From the NCBI RefSeq assembly GCF_008763945.1, contig NZ_VTQH01000001.1:1178110-1242109 (forward strand): a stretch of 64,000 bases of DNA. Reading direction: 5' to 3'. The notes under the pieces are model-generated. The model was not told where the DNA came from. It worked only from the letters and a program-made list of their open reading frames with translations, and made no database searches. The position numbers were made by a program, and so were the translations under genes. Origin of the DNA: Microbacterium testaceum StLB037. Lineage in GTDB: Bacteria; Actinomycetota; Actinomycetes; Actinomycetales; Microbacteriaceae. Of this stretch, positions 1-9,110 are shown one piece after another. The first letter of the stretch is position 1. Each line of letters begins with the position of its first letter.

Positions 1-130
1 CACCGCCGGAACGCTGCCGACGCACCGCCCGCAGTTCGCGGGTCTGCTCGCCGGCGTGGCCGTGATCGTCACGGCGCTCACCTACTTCCCGGTCCTCACC
101 CTGGGGCCCCTCGCCGAAGGACTCTCCTGA
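1..130 (+). CDS. kdpA: KdpA C-terminus, potassium-transporting ATPase channel subunit (5' end outside window)
   Basis: Only the last 42 codons are present, read from base 2 to the TGA at 128-130. The peptide runs from TLPTHRPQF through a hydrophobic helix (residues [20 protein letters not shown]) to a short GPLAEGLS tail. This is how KdpA, the K+-selective membrane channel of the Kdp pump, normally ends. The identification rests on this tail and on kdpB starting 2 bp downstream in the usual kdpFABC order. The start and the selectivity-filter loops lie upstream of the window. Confidence 0.85.
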   Translation, partial: TAGTLPTHRPQFAGLLAGVAVIVTALTYFPVLTLGPLAEGLS

Positions 131-132
131 TC

Positions 133-2265
133 ATGTCCGCCACCCTGACCCACGACCCCGCGCCCGTCGAGGCGCCCGCCGCCCCGCGCCGCGCGTTCAG
201 CGCCGCGCAGGTCGTCGCCGCCCTGCCGGGCGCCGCGAAGAAGCTCAACCCCGCCGCGCAGTGGCGCAATCCCGTGATGTTCCTCGTCTGGGTGGGCGCC
301 GCCCTGACGACGCTCATCGCGATCGCCGAGCCGTTCCTCGGCGGCTCCGACGGGTCGCTCCCCTTCGGCTTCACCTGGGGCATCGCCGTGTGGCTGTGGC
401 TCACGGTGTTCTTCGCGAACATCGCCGAGTCGGTCGCCGAAGGCCGCGGCAAGGCGCAGGCGGCGACCCTGCGCAAGACGCGCACGACGACCTCGGCCCG
501 CCGCGTGGTCGCGTACGCGGCCGACGACCCCGGGGCTCGAAACGCCGCCACCGAGGACGTCCCCTCGGGCGACCTCCGCGTCGGCGACATCGTGCTGGTC
601 GAGACCGGTGAGCTCATCCCCGGCGACGGCGACATCGTCTCGGGTATCGCGACGGTCGACGAGTCGGCCATCACGGGCGAGTCCGCCCCGGTCGTGCGCG
701 AGTCGGGTGGCGACCGCAGCGCCGTCACCGGCGGCACGCGCGTGCTGAGCGACCGCATCGTGGTGAAGATCACCTCGAAGCCGGGCGAGACCTTCGTCGA
801 CCGCATGATCGCCCTGGTCGAGGGCGCGTCGCGTCAGCGCACACCCAACGAGATCGCGCTGAACATCCTGCTCGCGAGCCTGTCGATCGTCTTCGTCGTC
901 GTGGTGCTCGTCCTGAACCCGATCGCCTCCTACGCGGCATCACCGGTGTCGATCCCGGTCCTGGTCGCGCTGCTGGTCTGCCTGATCCCCACGACCATCG
1001 GGGCACTGCTGAGCGCGATCGGCATCGCCGGTATGGACCGCCTCGTGCAGCGCAACGTGCTCGCGATGTCGGGCCGCGCGGTCGAGGCCGCGGGAGATGT
1101 CACGACCCTGCTGCTGGACAAGACGGGCACCATCACCTACGGCAATCGCCGCGCCTCGGCCTTCGTTCCTCTCGACGGCGTCGGCGGCCCCATGCTCGCG
1201 GAGTACGCCTCGCTGTCGTCCCAAGCCGATCCCACGCCCGAGGGCGTCTCGGTGGTCGAGCTCGCCGCGGCCCAGGGCATCGTCGCCGAGATGCCCCGGG
1301 GTGCGGAGCCCGTGCCCTTCACCGCCCAGACCCGTATGAGCGGCCTCGACCTGGTCGACGGCACGCAGGTGCGCAAGGGCGCCGCATCGGCCGTGGTGGC
1401 CTGGCTCGCGGCATCCGGTTCCCCCGTTCCCGAGGCTCTGCGGGCTCAGCTGCAGAGCGAGACGGATGCCATCTCTCAGTCGGGCGGCACGCCCCTGGTC
1501 GTGGCGACTCTCGGCGCGGGGCAGGGCCGCGTGCTCGGTGTCATCCACCTCAAGGACGTCGTCAAGGACGGCCTACGCGAACGCTTCGGCGAGCTGCGCG
1601 CGATGGGGATCCGCACCGTGATGATCACGGGCGATAATCCCCTCACCGCCAAGGCGATCGCCGCCGAGGCGGGCGTCGACGACTTCCTCGCCGAGGCCAC
1701 GCCCGAAGACAAGCTCGCCCTCATCCAGCGCGAGCAGGAGGGCGGCAACCTCGTCGCGATGACCGGCGACGGCACGAACGACGCCCCCGCGCTGGCGCAG
1801 GCCGACGTGGGCGTCGCGATGAACACGGGCACCTCGGCCGCGAAAGAGGCCGGCAACATGGTCGACCTCGACTCCGACCCGACCAAGCTCATCGACATCG
1901 TGCGCATCGGAAAGCAGCTGCTCATCACGCGCGGAGCCCTGACCACGTTCTCGCTCGCCAACGACATCGCGAAGTACTTCGCGATCATCCCGGCGATGTT
2001 CATGGGCGTGTTCCCGGGACTTGCGGCGCTGAACGTCATGGGGCTGCACTCCCCGGCATCCGCCGTCACGAGCGCGATCATCTTCAACGCGATCGTGATC
2101 ATCGTGCTCATCCCCCTCGCCCTGCGCGGGGTGACCTACCGCGCCGCGAGCGCGTCGAGCATCCTCAGCCGCAACCTGCTCGTCTACGGGCTCGGCGGCG
2201 TCATCGTCCCCTTCATCGGCATCAAGCTCATCGACCTCGTCGTGAGCCTGCTCCCCGGTTTCTGA
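133..2265 (+). CDS. kdpB: KdpB, potassium-transporting P-type ATPase catalytic subunit
   Basis: KdpB is the P-type ATPase subunit that hydrolyses ATP to drive high-affinity K+ uptake through KdpA in the cytoplasmic membrane. The 710-residue product is slightly longer than the usual ~680-690 because of an Ala/Pro-rich N-terminal stretch of about 30 residues. Visible landmarks are the actuator motif TGES (in ITGESAPV), the phosphorylation motif DKTGT with Asp329 as the acceptor, the MVTGD-type segment (here [10 protein letters not shown]), and the hinge motif [10 protein letters not shown]. Hydrophobic helices flank the cytoplasmic domains. The ATG lies two bases after the kdpA stop, so translation is probably coupled. 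It continues as an operon into kdpC, 11 bp downstream. No key residue is missing. Confidence 0.98.
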   Translation: MSATLTHDPAPVEAPAAPRRAFSAAQVVAALPGAAKKLNPAAQWRNPVMFLVWVGAALTTLIAIAEPFLGGSDGSLPFGFTWGIAVWLWLTVFFANIAESVAEGRGKAQAATLRKTRTTTSARRVVAYAADDPGARNAATEDVPSGDLRVGDIVLVETGELIPGDGDIVSGIATVDESAITGESAPVVRESGGDRSAVTGGTRVLSDRIVVKITSKPGETFVDRMIALVEGASRQRTPNEIALNILLASLSIVFVVVVLVLNPIASYAASPVSIPVLVALLVCLIPTTIGALLSAIGIAGMDRLVQRNVLAMSGRAVEAAGDVTTLLLDKTGTITYGNRRASAFVPLDGVGGPMLAEYASLSSQADPTPEGVSVVELAAAQGIVAEMPRGAEPVPFTAQTRMSGLDLVDGTQVRKGAASAVVAWLAASGSPVPEALRAQLQSETDAISQSGGTPLVVATLGAGQGRVLGVIHLKDVVKDGLRERFGELRAMGIRTVMITGDNPLTAKAIAAEAGVDDFLAEATPEDKLALIQREQEGGNLVAMTGDGTNDAPALAQADVGVAMNTGTSAAKEAGNMVDLDSDPTKLIDIVRIGKQLLITRGALTTFSLANDIAKYFAIIPAMFMGVFPGLAALNVMGLHSPASAVTSAIIFNAIVIIVLIPLALRGVTYRAASASSILSRNLLVYGLGGVIVPFIGIKLIDLVVSLLPGF

Positions 2266-2276
2266 AAGGCCCCGTC

Positions 2277-2861
2277 ATGCGCACCACCCTGCGTACCACC
2301 GCCGTCGCCGTCCGTGCGATGGTCGCCTTCACCCTGCTGCTCGGCGTGGGATACATGCTGCTGATCACCGCCGTCGGCCAGGTCGTCCTGCCGTTCCAGG
2401 CGAACGGGTCGCTCATCGAAACCGCTGACGGACAGGTCGCCGGCTCCCAGCTGATCGGGCAGTCGTTCCAGGATGCCGACGGCACCGCGCTCCCGCAGTA
2501 CTTCCAGTCGCGTCCGTCCGCCGCGGGCTACGACTCCTCGGCCTCGACCGGCACCAACCTGGGCCCGGAGAACAGCGCCCTCATCGCCTCGATCGAGGAG
2601 GGCCGGAGCACGTTCGCATCGCTGAACGGCGCGGGCTCCATCCCCGCCGACGCCGTCACCGCCTCGGGCTCGGGCCTCGACCCCGACATCTCCGTCGAGA
2701 ACGCCGAGCGCCAGGTCGAGCGGGTGGCGCAGGCCCGCGGTATCCCGTCGTCCGAGGTCTCGGCCCTGGTGGCGGAGCACACGCTCCCGCGCGATCTGGG
2801 ATACCTCGGCGACCCGCGCGTGAACGTCGTCGAGCTCAATCGCGCGCTCGACGCCCGCTGA
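2277..2861 (+). CDS. kdpC: KdpC, potassium-transporting ATPase subunit C
   Basis: KdpC is the single-span accessory subunit that stabilises the KdpFABC complex and helps ATP binding by KdpB. The 194 residues match the family length. An N-terminal membrane helix (about residues 12-34) is followed by the periplasmic-type domain with QSFQDADGTALPQYFQSRPSA, a typical KdpC segment, and a C-terminal part containing PSEVSALVAEHTLPRDLGYLGDPRVNV. The ATG at 2277 is 11 bp after kdpB and is preceded by GAAAGG. It is part of the kdpABCDE cluster, and an intact copy here suggests a working pump. Confidence 0.97.
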   Translation: MRTTLRTTAVAVRAMVAFTLLLGVGYMLLITAVGQVVLPFQANGSLIETADGQVAGSQLIGQSFQDADGTALPQYFQSRPSAAGYDSSASTGTNLGPENSALIASIEEGRSTFASLNGAGSIPADAVTASGSGLDPDISVENAERQVERVAQARGIPSSEVSALVAEHTLPRDLGYLGDPRVNVVELNRALDAR

Positions 2862-2879
2862 GAGACGAGAATCGCTGTC

Positions 2880-3029
2880 ATGACCCTGTCGCCCGCCGCC
2901 GCCGTCGCACCCACCGTGCGGCGGCGGCGCGGTGTGCGCGAGGCGGTGGCCGAGCCTGTCGAAGCGTCCGCGGGGGTCCCGGGCTTTCCGACGAACTCTG
3001 CGACCCGCGACCTGAGGAGCGCGGCGTGA
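2880..3029 (+). CDS. Possible 49-aa leader ORF overlapping the kdpD start
   Basis: This ATG-initiated frame occupies the gap between kdpC and kdpD. Its TGA (3027-3029) overlaps the kdpD GTG start as GTGA, so ribosomes terminating here could restart on kdpD. The peptide is Arg/Ala rich (APTVRRRRGVREAVAEPVEAS) and matches no family I know. It spans a copy of the widespread element whose core reads GAGCCTGTCGAAG, so the frame may be a by-product of that repeat. Translational coupling to kdpD is inference from the overlap alone. Confidence 0.3.
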   Translation: MTLSPAAAVAPTVRRRRGVREAVAEPVEASAGVPGFPTNSATRDLRSAA

Positions 3030-5548
3030 AGCGCGGTCGGCTGCGCGTGCTGCTGGGCATGGCGCCCGGCGTCGGCAAGACGTACGAGATGCTCGAGGAG
3101 GGCCGCCGGCTCCGCTCCGAGGGGCACGACGCCGTCATCGCGATCGTCGAGACGCACGGCCGCGCCGCCACCGCAGCGCAAGCCGAGGGCCTCGAGGTGG
3201 TGCCGCGCCGAGCCGTCGCGCACCGGGGGGTCGCGCTCGACGAGATGGACCTGGATGCCGTTCTCGAGCGGCATCCGCGCATCGCCCTCGTCGACGAACT
3301 GGCGCACACCAACGTCCCCGGCTCGCGCAACGACAAGCGCTGGACCGATGTCGAAGAGCTGCTCGATGCCGGCATCGACGTGATCACGACCGTGAACGTG
3401 CAGCACATCGAATCCCTGAACGACGTGGTCGAGAAGATCACCGGCGTCGTGCAGCGCGAGACGGTCCCGGATGCCGTGGTCCGAGCGGCCGATCAGATCG
3501 AGGTGGTCGACCTCGCACCGCAGTCCCTGCGCGACCGTCTCGCGGCGGGGTCGGTGTACCCGGCGGAGCGGATCGACGCCGCCCTGTCGAACTACTTCCG
3601 CCTCGGCAACCTCACGGCGCTGCGCGAACTCGCGCTGCTGTGGCTGGCCGACGAGGTCGACTCGGCGTTGCAGCGATACCGCACCGAGCACGGGATCGAG
3701 GGGTCGTGGCAGGCGCGCGAGCGCGTGGTCGTGGCCCTGACCGGCGGCCCCGAGGGCGAGACGCTGCTGCGCCGCGGGGCCCGCATCGCGGCGCGATCGG
3801 CGGGCGGGGAGCTGCTCGCGGTGCACGTGTCGACGCAGGACGGACTGCGCGCGAGCGCGCCCGGCGCTCTCGCGGAGCAGCGCGCGCTCGTCGAGACCCT
3901 CGGCGGCACGTACCACCAGGTCGTGGGTGACGACGTGGCCACCGCCCTGGTCGACTTCGCGCGGTCGGTGAACGCCTCACAGCTGGTCATCGGCGTGAGC
4001 CGTCGCGGGCGGCTGGGTGCGGCCCTGACCGGTCCGGGCATCGGGTCGACGGTGATCCGCGCCTCGGGCGACATCGACGTGCACATCGTGAATCACGCGC
4101 GCGCGGGCGGGCGGTTCGCCCTCCCCCGGCTCGCGGGCCCCGCGCTGAGTGCGAAGCGGCGCATCCTCGGGTTCGTCACCGCGCTGGTCGGCGGACCGCT
4201 GCTGTCACTGCTCATGATCGCGACCGGTTCCGACGAATCGATCACGGCCGACGTGCTGGCGTACCAGCTGCTCGTCGTCGTCGTCGCGCTCGTCGGCGGC
4301 ATCTGGCCGGCGGTCTTCGCGGCCGTGTTGTCGGGCGTCACCCTCGACTTCCTCTTCATCGCGCCGATCTACACGATCACCATCAGCGACCCCGCGCACG
4401 CGCTGTCGCTGACCCTCTACGTCGTCATCGCCGTCCTGGTCAGCGTCGTGGTCGACCAGGCCGCCCGCCGCGCGCGGGCCGCACGCCGGGCGGCAGCGGA
4501 GTCCGAGATGCTGGCGACGATCGCCGGCAGCGTGCTGCGGGGAGAGAGCGCGGTGCCCGCTCTGGTCAGCCGGGCCCGAGAGGCTTTCGGTCTGGCCGGA
4601 GTGCGCCTGATCGCCGCCGACGGGTCGGTGCTCGCCACCGACGGAGAGCCGGTGCGCGACGATCGCGCGGTGTCCGTCCCCGTCGGCGACGGCCGCGCGA
4701 CCCTCGAGCTGCACGGCGGCGACCTCGACGCCTCGGAGCGCCGTCTGCTCGACGTCGTCGTCGCGCAGCTCGCGGCCGCCCTCGAGCGCACCGATCTCGC
4801 CGAGACGGCCGCCGAGGCCGGTGCCCTCGCCGAGACCGACCAGGTGCGCAGCGCCCTGCTCTCGGCGGTCAGCCACGATCTGCGCCGGCCCCTGGCCGCC
4901 GCCGTCGCCTCGCTCGGGGGCCTGCGCGCTGCGGGCGACCAGCTGTCGGACGACGACCGGCGCGAACTGCTCGAGACCGCCGACGAGAGCCTCGCGACCC
5001 TGTCGGTGCTCGTCACCGACCTGCTCGACGTCAGCCGCGTGCAGGCGGGCGTGCTCGCGGTCTCGCTCACGCCGACCGACGCCGCGGGCGTCGTGCTCAT
5101 GGCCCTCGACGAGCTCGACCTGGGTCCCGACGACGTCGAGCTCGCCCTCGACCCCGACCTGCCGATGCTCAGCGCCGACCCCGTGCTGCTGCAGCGCGTG
5201 CTCGTCAACGTGCTCACCAACGCCCAGCGCTACACGCCCGACGGCGAGCGCGTCCGCATCGCCACGAGCCGCCTCGGCGGCACCGCCGAGATCCGCGTGA
5301 TCGACCACGGGCCGGGCATCGCCGCCGACCGCCGCGAGGACATGTTCTCGCCCTTCCAACGCCTCGGCGACACCGACAACACCGCCGGTCTTGGCCTCGG
5401 CCTCGCGCTCTCGCGGGGCTTCGCCGAGGGGATGGGCGGAACACTCACACCGGAGGACACCCCCGGCGGCGGCCTCACCATGGTCGTGGCACTGCCCGTC
5501 GCGGATGCGGAGGTCATGGCATCCGGAATCTCGAGGAGGACGCCGTGA
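3026..5548 (+). CDS. kdpD: KdpD, osmosensitive K+ channel sensor histidine kinase
   Basis: KdpD senses K+ limitation and turgor and phosphorylates KdpE. The 840-residue protein has the full family layout. The N-terminal KdpD domain carries the Walker-A-like GMAPGVGKTYEM near residues 11-22 and the Walker-B-like ALVDELAHTNVPGS. A universal-stress-like domain covers about residues 235-360, and a four-helix DUF4118 membrane block about 370-475. After a GAF-like linker comes the HisKA dimerisation domain with phospho-acceptor His617 (SAVSHDLRRPL). The ATPase domain ends the protein, with N box NVLTNAQRYTPDG, G1 box DHGPGIA and a GLGLGLALS segment. It starts with GTG in a GTGA overlap with a small upstream frame, and it overlaps kdpE at its 3' end. 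Confidence 0.97.
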   Translation: MKRGRLRVLLGMAPGVGKTYEMLEEGRRLRSEGHDAVIAIVETHGRAATAAQAEGLEVVPRRAVAHRGVALDEMDLDAVLERHPRIALVDELAHTNVPGSRNDKRWTDVEELLDAGIDVITTVNVQHIESLNDVVEKITGVVQRETVPDAVVRAADQIEVVDLAPQSLRDRLAAGSVYPAERIDAALSNYFRLGNLTALRELALLWLADEVDSALQRYRTEHGIEGSWQARERVVVALTGGPEGETLLRRGARIAARSAGGELLAVHVSTQDGLRASAPGALAEQRALVETLGGTYHQVVGDDVATALVDFARSVNASQLVIGVSRRGRLGAALTGPGIGSTVIRASGDIDVHIVNHARAGGRFALPRLAGPALSAKRRILGFVTALVGGPLLSLLMIATGSDESITADVLAYQLLVVVVALVGGIWPAVFAAVLSGVTLDFLFIAPIYTITISDPAHALSLTLYVVIAVLVSVVVDQAARRARAARRAAAESEMLATIAGSVLRGESAVPALVSRAREAFGLAGVRLIAADGSVLATDGEPVRDDRAVSVPVGDGRATLELHGGDLDASERRLLDVVVAQLAAALERTDLAETAAEAGALAETDQVRSALLSAVSHDLRRPLAAAVASLGGLRAAGDQLSDDDRRELLETADESLATLSVLVTDLLDVSRVQAGVLAVSLTPTDAAGVVLMALDELDLGPDDVELALDPDLPMLSADPVLLQRVLVNVLTNAQRYTPDGERVRIATSRLGGTAEIRVIDHGPGIAADRREDMFSPFQRLGDTDNTAGLGLGLALSRGFAEGMGGTLTPEDTPGGGLTMVVALPVADAEVMASGISRRTP

Positions 5549-6216
5549 AGGTACTCGTCGCCGACGACGACCCGCAGTTGGTCCGCGCTCTGCGCATCAC
5601 GCTCGCCGCGCACGGTTACGACGTGGTCGCCGCGGCCGACGGCGCCGCCGCGATCACCCTCGCCGCGCAAGCGCACCCCGACATCGTGCTGCTGGATCTC
5701 GGGATGCCGCACCTCGACGGCGTGCAGGTGATCCACGCGCTGCGCGGGTGGACGACCGCGCCGATCATCGTCGTCTCGGGCCGCACCGGCTCGGCCGACA
5801 AGGTCGAGGCGCTCGACGCCGGCGCCGACGACTTCGTGACCAAGCCCTTCCAGATCGACGAGCTGCTCGCGCGTCTGCGCGTGCACGCGCGCCGGTCGGT
5901 GCCCTCGGCGGGAGACGCCGTGGTGCGCTTCGGCGACGTCGAGGTCGACCTCTCGGCCAAGGCCGTGCTGCGCGCGGGCGCACGCGTGCACCTCACGCCG
6001 ACCGAGTGGCGGATGCTGGAGTTCCTCGCCCGCAACCCGGGGTCGCTCGTGACGCGGCAGACCCTGCTCAAGGAGATCTGGGCCAGCGAGCAGGTCGCCG
6101 ACTCGGGCTACCTGCGGCTGTACATGTCGCAGCTGCGCAAGAAGCTCGAGGCGGATCCCTCGAACCCCGTGCACCTGCTCACGGAGCAGGGGATGGGGTA
6201 CCGGCTGGTCGTGTGA
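5545..6216 (+). CDS. kdpE: KdpE, OmpR-family response regulator
   Basis: KdpE is the DNA-binding partner of KdpD and activates the kdp operon when K+ is scarce. Residues 1-120 form the receiver domain with the acidic pair DDD at positions 7-9, phospho-acceptor Asp51 in LLDLGMPHLDG, and the conserved Lys in VTKPF. The C-terminal ~95 residues are a winged-helix OmpR/PhoB DNA-binding domain (LTPTEWRMLEFLARNPGSLVTR and GYLRLYMSQLRKKLE). The GTG start overlaps the kdpD stop by four bases. At 223 residues it has the normal length. Confidence 0.97.
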   Translation: MKVLVADDDPQLVRALRITLAAHGYDVVAAADGAAAITLAAQAHPDIVLLDLGMPHLDGVQVIHALRGWTTAPIIVVSGRTGSADKVEALDAGADDFVTKPFQIDELLARLRVHARRSVPSAGDAVVRFGDVEVDLSAKAVLRAGARVHLTPTEWRMLEFLARNPGSLVTRQTLLKEIWASEQVADSGYLRLYMSQLRKKLEADPSNPVHLLTEQGMGYRLVV

Positions 6217-6248
6217 GCGGCGCTCGGGCCACGCCGACCTCCGGGGCG

Positions 6249-6269
6249 GCGCGGCGCGATGTGCCGCGC
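6249..6269 (+). terminator. Weak hairpin downstream of kdpE
   Basis: GCGCGGC and GCCGCGC form a 7-bp GC stem around a 7-base loop, 33 bp after the kdpE stop. There is no T-run, so intrinsic termination is only a possibility. Confidence 0.3.
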
Positions 6270-6352
6270 TCCGGAGGACTCGAGCCGCAGCGGCCCCTCC
6301 GCCGCTCGTGAACCCGCGAACGCCCGCACCCACCGGAGCCCGGAACGCCCAC

Positions 6353-6487
6353 CTAGGCGCACCGAACCGGAACCGAGCAGCCTCGCCCGTCCCCGGCATC
6401 CCACGCCTCGTCGTCGCCCTCCGCCGCCAGGAACTCCGCTTGCACGCGGGCGCACCGCGATGCGAAGACGATCGAGTGCAACAGCAT
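6353..6487 (-). CDS. Possible 44-aa protein coupled to the upstream hypothetical gene
   Basis: The ATG at 6487 shares its A with the TGA of the upstream gene (TGATG), the usual sign of coupled translation. The peptide is acidic and Trp-containing in the middle (FLAAEGDDEAWDAGDGRG), with Cys at positions 12, 37 and 43. Codon use looks coding-like (GC-rich third positions, a GATGCC Asp-Ala pair), but the frame is short and I recognise no family. It could be a small partner of the Cys-containing protein upstream or a chance extension. Confidence 0.35.
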   Translation of the reverse strand: MLLHSIVFASRCARVQAEFLAAEGDDEAWDAGDGRGCSVPVRCA

Positions 6488-6963
6488 CAGCGCAGTTCCC
6501 CGACCGTGTGGCATCCGGGACAGGGGAAGGCGATGCGGTCGCCGGCGCGGACGTCGCCGGGCAGCACGACTGTGCCGCACGGCTCTTCCCCGTGGGCGTC
6601 GACGACGGCGAACGGTTCGTCGTAGGCGTGGGACACCCGACCGATCAGCCGCGCCTCGCGCCAGACCGCCTCGAGTCCCGCGACGCAGGCGTCGAGGCGC
6701 AGGGTGTCGGGCGAGGCCTCGGTCACCGTCGCCACCACGACGGTCGTCGACAGAACGGCGGATGCCACCCCGCCCGACGCCGGGATCACCGCGGGGCCCG
6801 TGCAGACGCAGGGCGTGCCGCAGATGTCGGCGTAGCGACCGACCGACATCGCCCGCACGGTGACGTCGTCGAGCGTGGGCGCGGAGCCGGCGGGCCAGGC
6901 CGCGGCGTCGAAGGGCGCCGGGATGCTGGAGCGGAGGGTGGGGAACAGGGTCGTGAGGGTCAT
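6487..6963 (-). CDS. Hypothetical cysteine-containing protein, 158 aa
   Basis: I do not recognise the family. The 158-residue protein is predicted soluble. It has a C-x2-C-x-C cluster (CGTPCVC, about residues 48-54) and a C-terminal C-x2-C-H (CPGCHTVGELR), which suggests metal or Fe-S binding, although no known signature is matched. The ATG at 6963 is chosen because TAGACC lies seven bases upstream, fitting the leaderless promoter pattern seen for many genes in this window. A longer open frame upstream (to 7155) has Arg/Pro-rich noncoding-looking sequence and is rejected. It transcribes away from sufS and may form a two-gene unit with the 44-codon frame downstream. Confidence 0.6.
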   Translation of the reverse strand: MTLTTLFPTLRSSIPAPFDAAAWPAGSAPTLDDVTVRAMSVGRYADICGTPCVCTGPAVIPASGGVASAVLSTTVVVATVTEASPDTLRLDACVAGLEAVWREARLIGRVSHAYDEPFAVVDAHGEEPCGTVVLPGDVRAGDRIAFPCPGCHTVGELR

Positions 6964-7166
6964 GGCATCCGGTCTACGCCGCGTCGGCGGCCGCATCCGT
7001 CGCGCTGACGGTTCCCGAACGGCCACGGTCCCGTTCCTCACTGTTCGCTTGCGAAGCGGGCGTGTGGGCCCCGACGGCGGGAGCAGCCTCGGGCCGCGGA
7101 GCCCGCCCACCCCCCGCACCAACCGGCACGGACCGCCCGCACGGCACCCACCCACCCTCCGCGACG

Positions 7167-7178
7167 TAGCCTGGAGGG
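7167..7178 (+). promoter_or_regulatory. Leaderless-type promoter of sufS
   Basis: TAGCCT (7167-7172) is followed by six bases and then the GTG start at 7179. This is the spacing expected if transcription begins at the start codon itself. Confidence 0.55.
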
Positions 7179-8420
7179 GTGAGCCTCCCCTTCGACGTCG
7201 CCGCCGTGCGCGCCGACTTCCCGATCCTCGAGACCGAGATCGACGGCCGGCCCCTGGTCTACCTCGACTCCGGCGCGACGAGCCAGAAGCCGCGCGCCGT
7301 GCTCGATGCCGAACGCGAGTTCCTCGAGCGGGCGAATTCCGCCGTGCACCGCGGTGCCCACACCCTCGCGGCCGAGGCCACCGAGCTGTTCGAAGACGCC
7401 CGCGTCACGGTCGCCGAGTTCGTGGGCGCCGAGCCCGAGCAGCTCGTCTGGACGAGCGGCGCCACCGCCGGACTCAACCTCGTGGCGGGCTCTCTCGGGT
7501 ACGCCGGACGCCTCCGCGAGGGCGACGAGATCGTCGTGACCGAGGCCGAGCACCACGCCAACCTCATCCCCTGGCAAGAGCTCGCCGCACGCACCGGCGC
7601 GCGCCTGCGCCACATCCCCGTGCTCGACGACGGCATGCTCGACCTCCACGCGGCGGCCGACCTCATCGGCGAGCGCACGAAGGTGGTCGCCTTCCCGCAC
7701 GTATCGAACGTGCTCGGCATCGTGAACCCCGTCGCCAAGCTCGTGACCCTCGCTCGCGGTGTCGGCGCATTGACGGTGCTCGACGCGTGCCAGTCGGCAC
7801 CTCACCTGCGCCTCGACCTGCCGGCATCCGGAGTCGATCTCGCCGTGTTCTCGGGCCACAAGGTCTACGGGCCGTACGGCATCGGGGCGCTCTGGGGCCG
7901 CGACGAGGTGCTCGAGGCACTGCCGCCGTTCACCACCGGCGGGTCGATGATCACCACCGTCACCCTCGACAAGGCCGAATACCTGCCCCCGCCGCAGCGG
8001 TTCGAGCCCGGCACGCAGCCGGTGTCGCAGGCGGTCGCCCTCGCCGCCGCGGTTCGCTGGCTCGGCGCGCACGACCTCGACGCCGCGCACTCGCACGAGG
8101 CCGCGCTCGAGACGCGCATGCGCGAGGGGCTGCGGTCGATCGACGGCATCCGTCTTCTCGGAGACACGGATGCCGCGGAGCGCGTCGCCCTGCAAGCCTT
8201 CGAGGTCGAGGGTGTCCACGCACACGACGTGGGTCAGTTCCTCGACTCGCGCGGCGTCGCCGTGCGCGTCGGACACCACTGCGCGCAGCCGCTTCACCGC
8301 CGGTTCGGCATGACCGCGTCTGTGCGCGCGAGTGCCGCCATTCACACCACGGAGGCCGAGATCGACACCTTCCTCGACGCCGTCTCGGGCGTGCGCGGGT
8401 TCTTCGGAGCGGGCGCATGA
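7179..8420 (+). CDS. sufS: SufS-type cysteine desulfurase
   Basis: This PLP enzyme (class V aminotransferase fold) takes sulfur from L-cysteine for Fe-S cluster assembly. The 413-residue protein shows the N-terminal YLDSGATSQKP, the AEHHAN cofactor-stacking histidine region, PLP Lys228 in FSGHKVYGPYGIG, and persulfide Cys368 in RVGHHCAQPLHRRFG. This set places it in group II (SufS/CsdA-like). The GTG start follows a leaderless-type promoter. sufU begins in an ATGA overlap, so the two are co-translated as a desulfurase and sulfur-acceptor pair. No sufBCD genes are nearby, so those scaffold genes must lie elsewhere. Confidence 0.96.
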   Translation: MSLPFDVAAVRADFPILETEIDGRPLVYLDSGATSQKPRAVLDAEREFLERANSAVHRGAHTLAAEATELFEDARVTVAEFVGAEPEQLVWTSGATAGLNLVAGSLGYAGRLREGDEIVVTEAEHHANLIPWQELAARTGARLRHIPVLDDGMLDLHAAADLIGERTKVVAFPHVSNVLGIVNPVAKLVTLARGVGALTVLDACQSAPHLRLDLPASGVDLAVFSGHKVYGPYGIGALWGRDEVLEALPPFTTGGSMITTVTLDKAEYLPPPQRFEPGTQPVSQAVALAAAVRWLGAHDLDAAHSHEAALETRMREGLRSIDGIRLLGDTDAAERVALQAFEVEGVHAHDVGQFLDSRGVAVRVGHHCAQPLHRRFGMTASVRASAAIHTTEAEIDTFLDAVSGVRGFFGAGA

Positions 8421-8872
8421 GCGGGCTCGAGTCGCTGTACCAGGAGCTCATCCTCGACCACGCGAAGAACCGCCGCGGCTTCGGCCTGGCCGACCCCGGC
8501 GCGCGCAGCGCCACCGTGCACCAGCGCAACCCCATCTGCGGCGACGAGATCACGCTGCGGGTCTCGGTCGAAGGCGAGCGCATCAGGTCGGTGACGTGGG
8601 AGGGCGCGGGCTGCTCGATCTCGCAGGCGTCCGCGTCGATGCTGGCGGCGCTCTTGCAGGAAGACGGCGGAGACGAAGGGATGCCACGCGCCGACGCCGA
8701 AGCCCTGATCGCGTCGTTCCGCGAGTCGCTGCGGTCCCGCGGCAAAATTCCCCTCGACGAGGAGACCTTCGCCGACGCCGCTGCCCTGTCGGGGGTGTCG
8801 AAATTCACCGCGCGCGTGAAGTGCGCGATGCTCGCGTGGGTCGCCCTCGAGGAGGGGCTGCGGCAGGCCTGA
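8417..8872 (+). CDS. sufU: SufU Fe-S assembly sulfurtransferase
   Basis: SufU accepts sulfur from SufS through a Zn-bound active site. The 151-residue protein carries the three family cysteines: Cys41 (NPICGDEITL), Cys66 (EGAGCSISQAS) and Cys136 (ARVKCAMLAW), with the nearby Asp of CGDE. The insertion between the second and third Cys that separates SufU from scaffold IscU is present (GGDEGMPRADAEALIASF region). Its ATG overlaps the sufS stop. The family role is established; an additional scaffold role in this organism is not excluded. Confidence 0.95.
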   Translation: MSGLESLYQELILDHAKNRRGFGLADPGARSATVHQRNPICGDEITLRVSVEGERIRSVTWEGAGCSISQASASMLAALLQEDGGDEGMPRADAEALIASFRESLRSRGKIPLDEETFADAAALSGVSKFTARVKCAMLAWVALEEGLRQA

Positions 8873-8878
8873 GGGCCG

Positions 8879-8946
8879 CACAACCTCAGCGATCCGCGCA
8901 ACCTCAGTCGGCATCCGCCCGGCCGAACTGAGATTGCGCGAATCAC
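8879..8946. repeat. Family-1 palindromic intergenic repeat, copy A
   Basis: The arm GATCCGCGCAACCTCAGTCG (8891-8910) pairs imperfectly with the arm ending GAACTGAGATTGCGCGAATC at 8944. A further direct repeat of GCRCAACCTCAG lies at the left edge. Related copies occur at 8978-9044 and 37044-37110. Confidence 0.75.
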
Positions 8947-8977
8947 GGAACCTTCGCGGCTCCCCCGCCCCCGCCCC

Positions 8978-9044
8978 GCACAACCTCAGCAATCCGCACA
9001 CCCTCAGTCGGCATCCGCCCCTCCGAACTGACACTGCGCGAATC
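8978..9044. repeat. Family-1 palindromic intergenic repeat, copy B
   Basis: This is a direct-orientation near copy of the 8879-8946 element. The left arm is AATCCGCACACCCTCAGTCG and the right arm ends in GAACTGACACTGCGCGAATC. The two copies are about 32 bp apart in the sufU/DUF1801 gap. Confidence 0.75.
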
Positions 9045-9110
9045 GCGGAGACTACGCGCGGCCCCAGGCCCGCGCTAGCCTTCCGGCAGGCGAAAAGAGA
9101 GGCGGATGCC

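Noticed and set aside
2935..2990. GAGCCTGTCGAAG element treated as a DNA uptake or transposon end
   Set aside because: Only one copy was noticed in the window. This core is a widespread intergenic repeat and no mobile gene is nearby.
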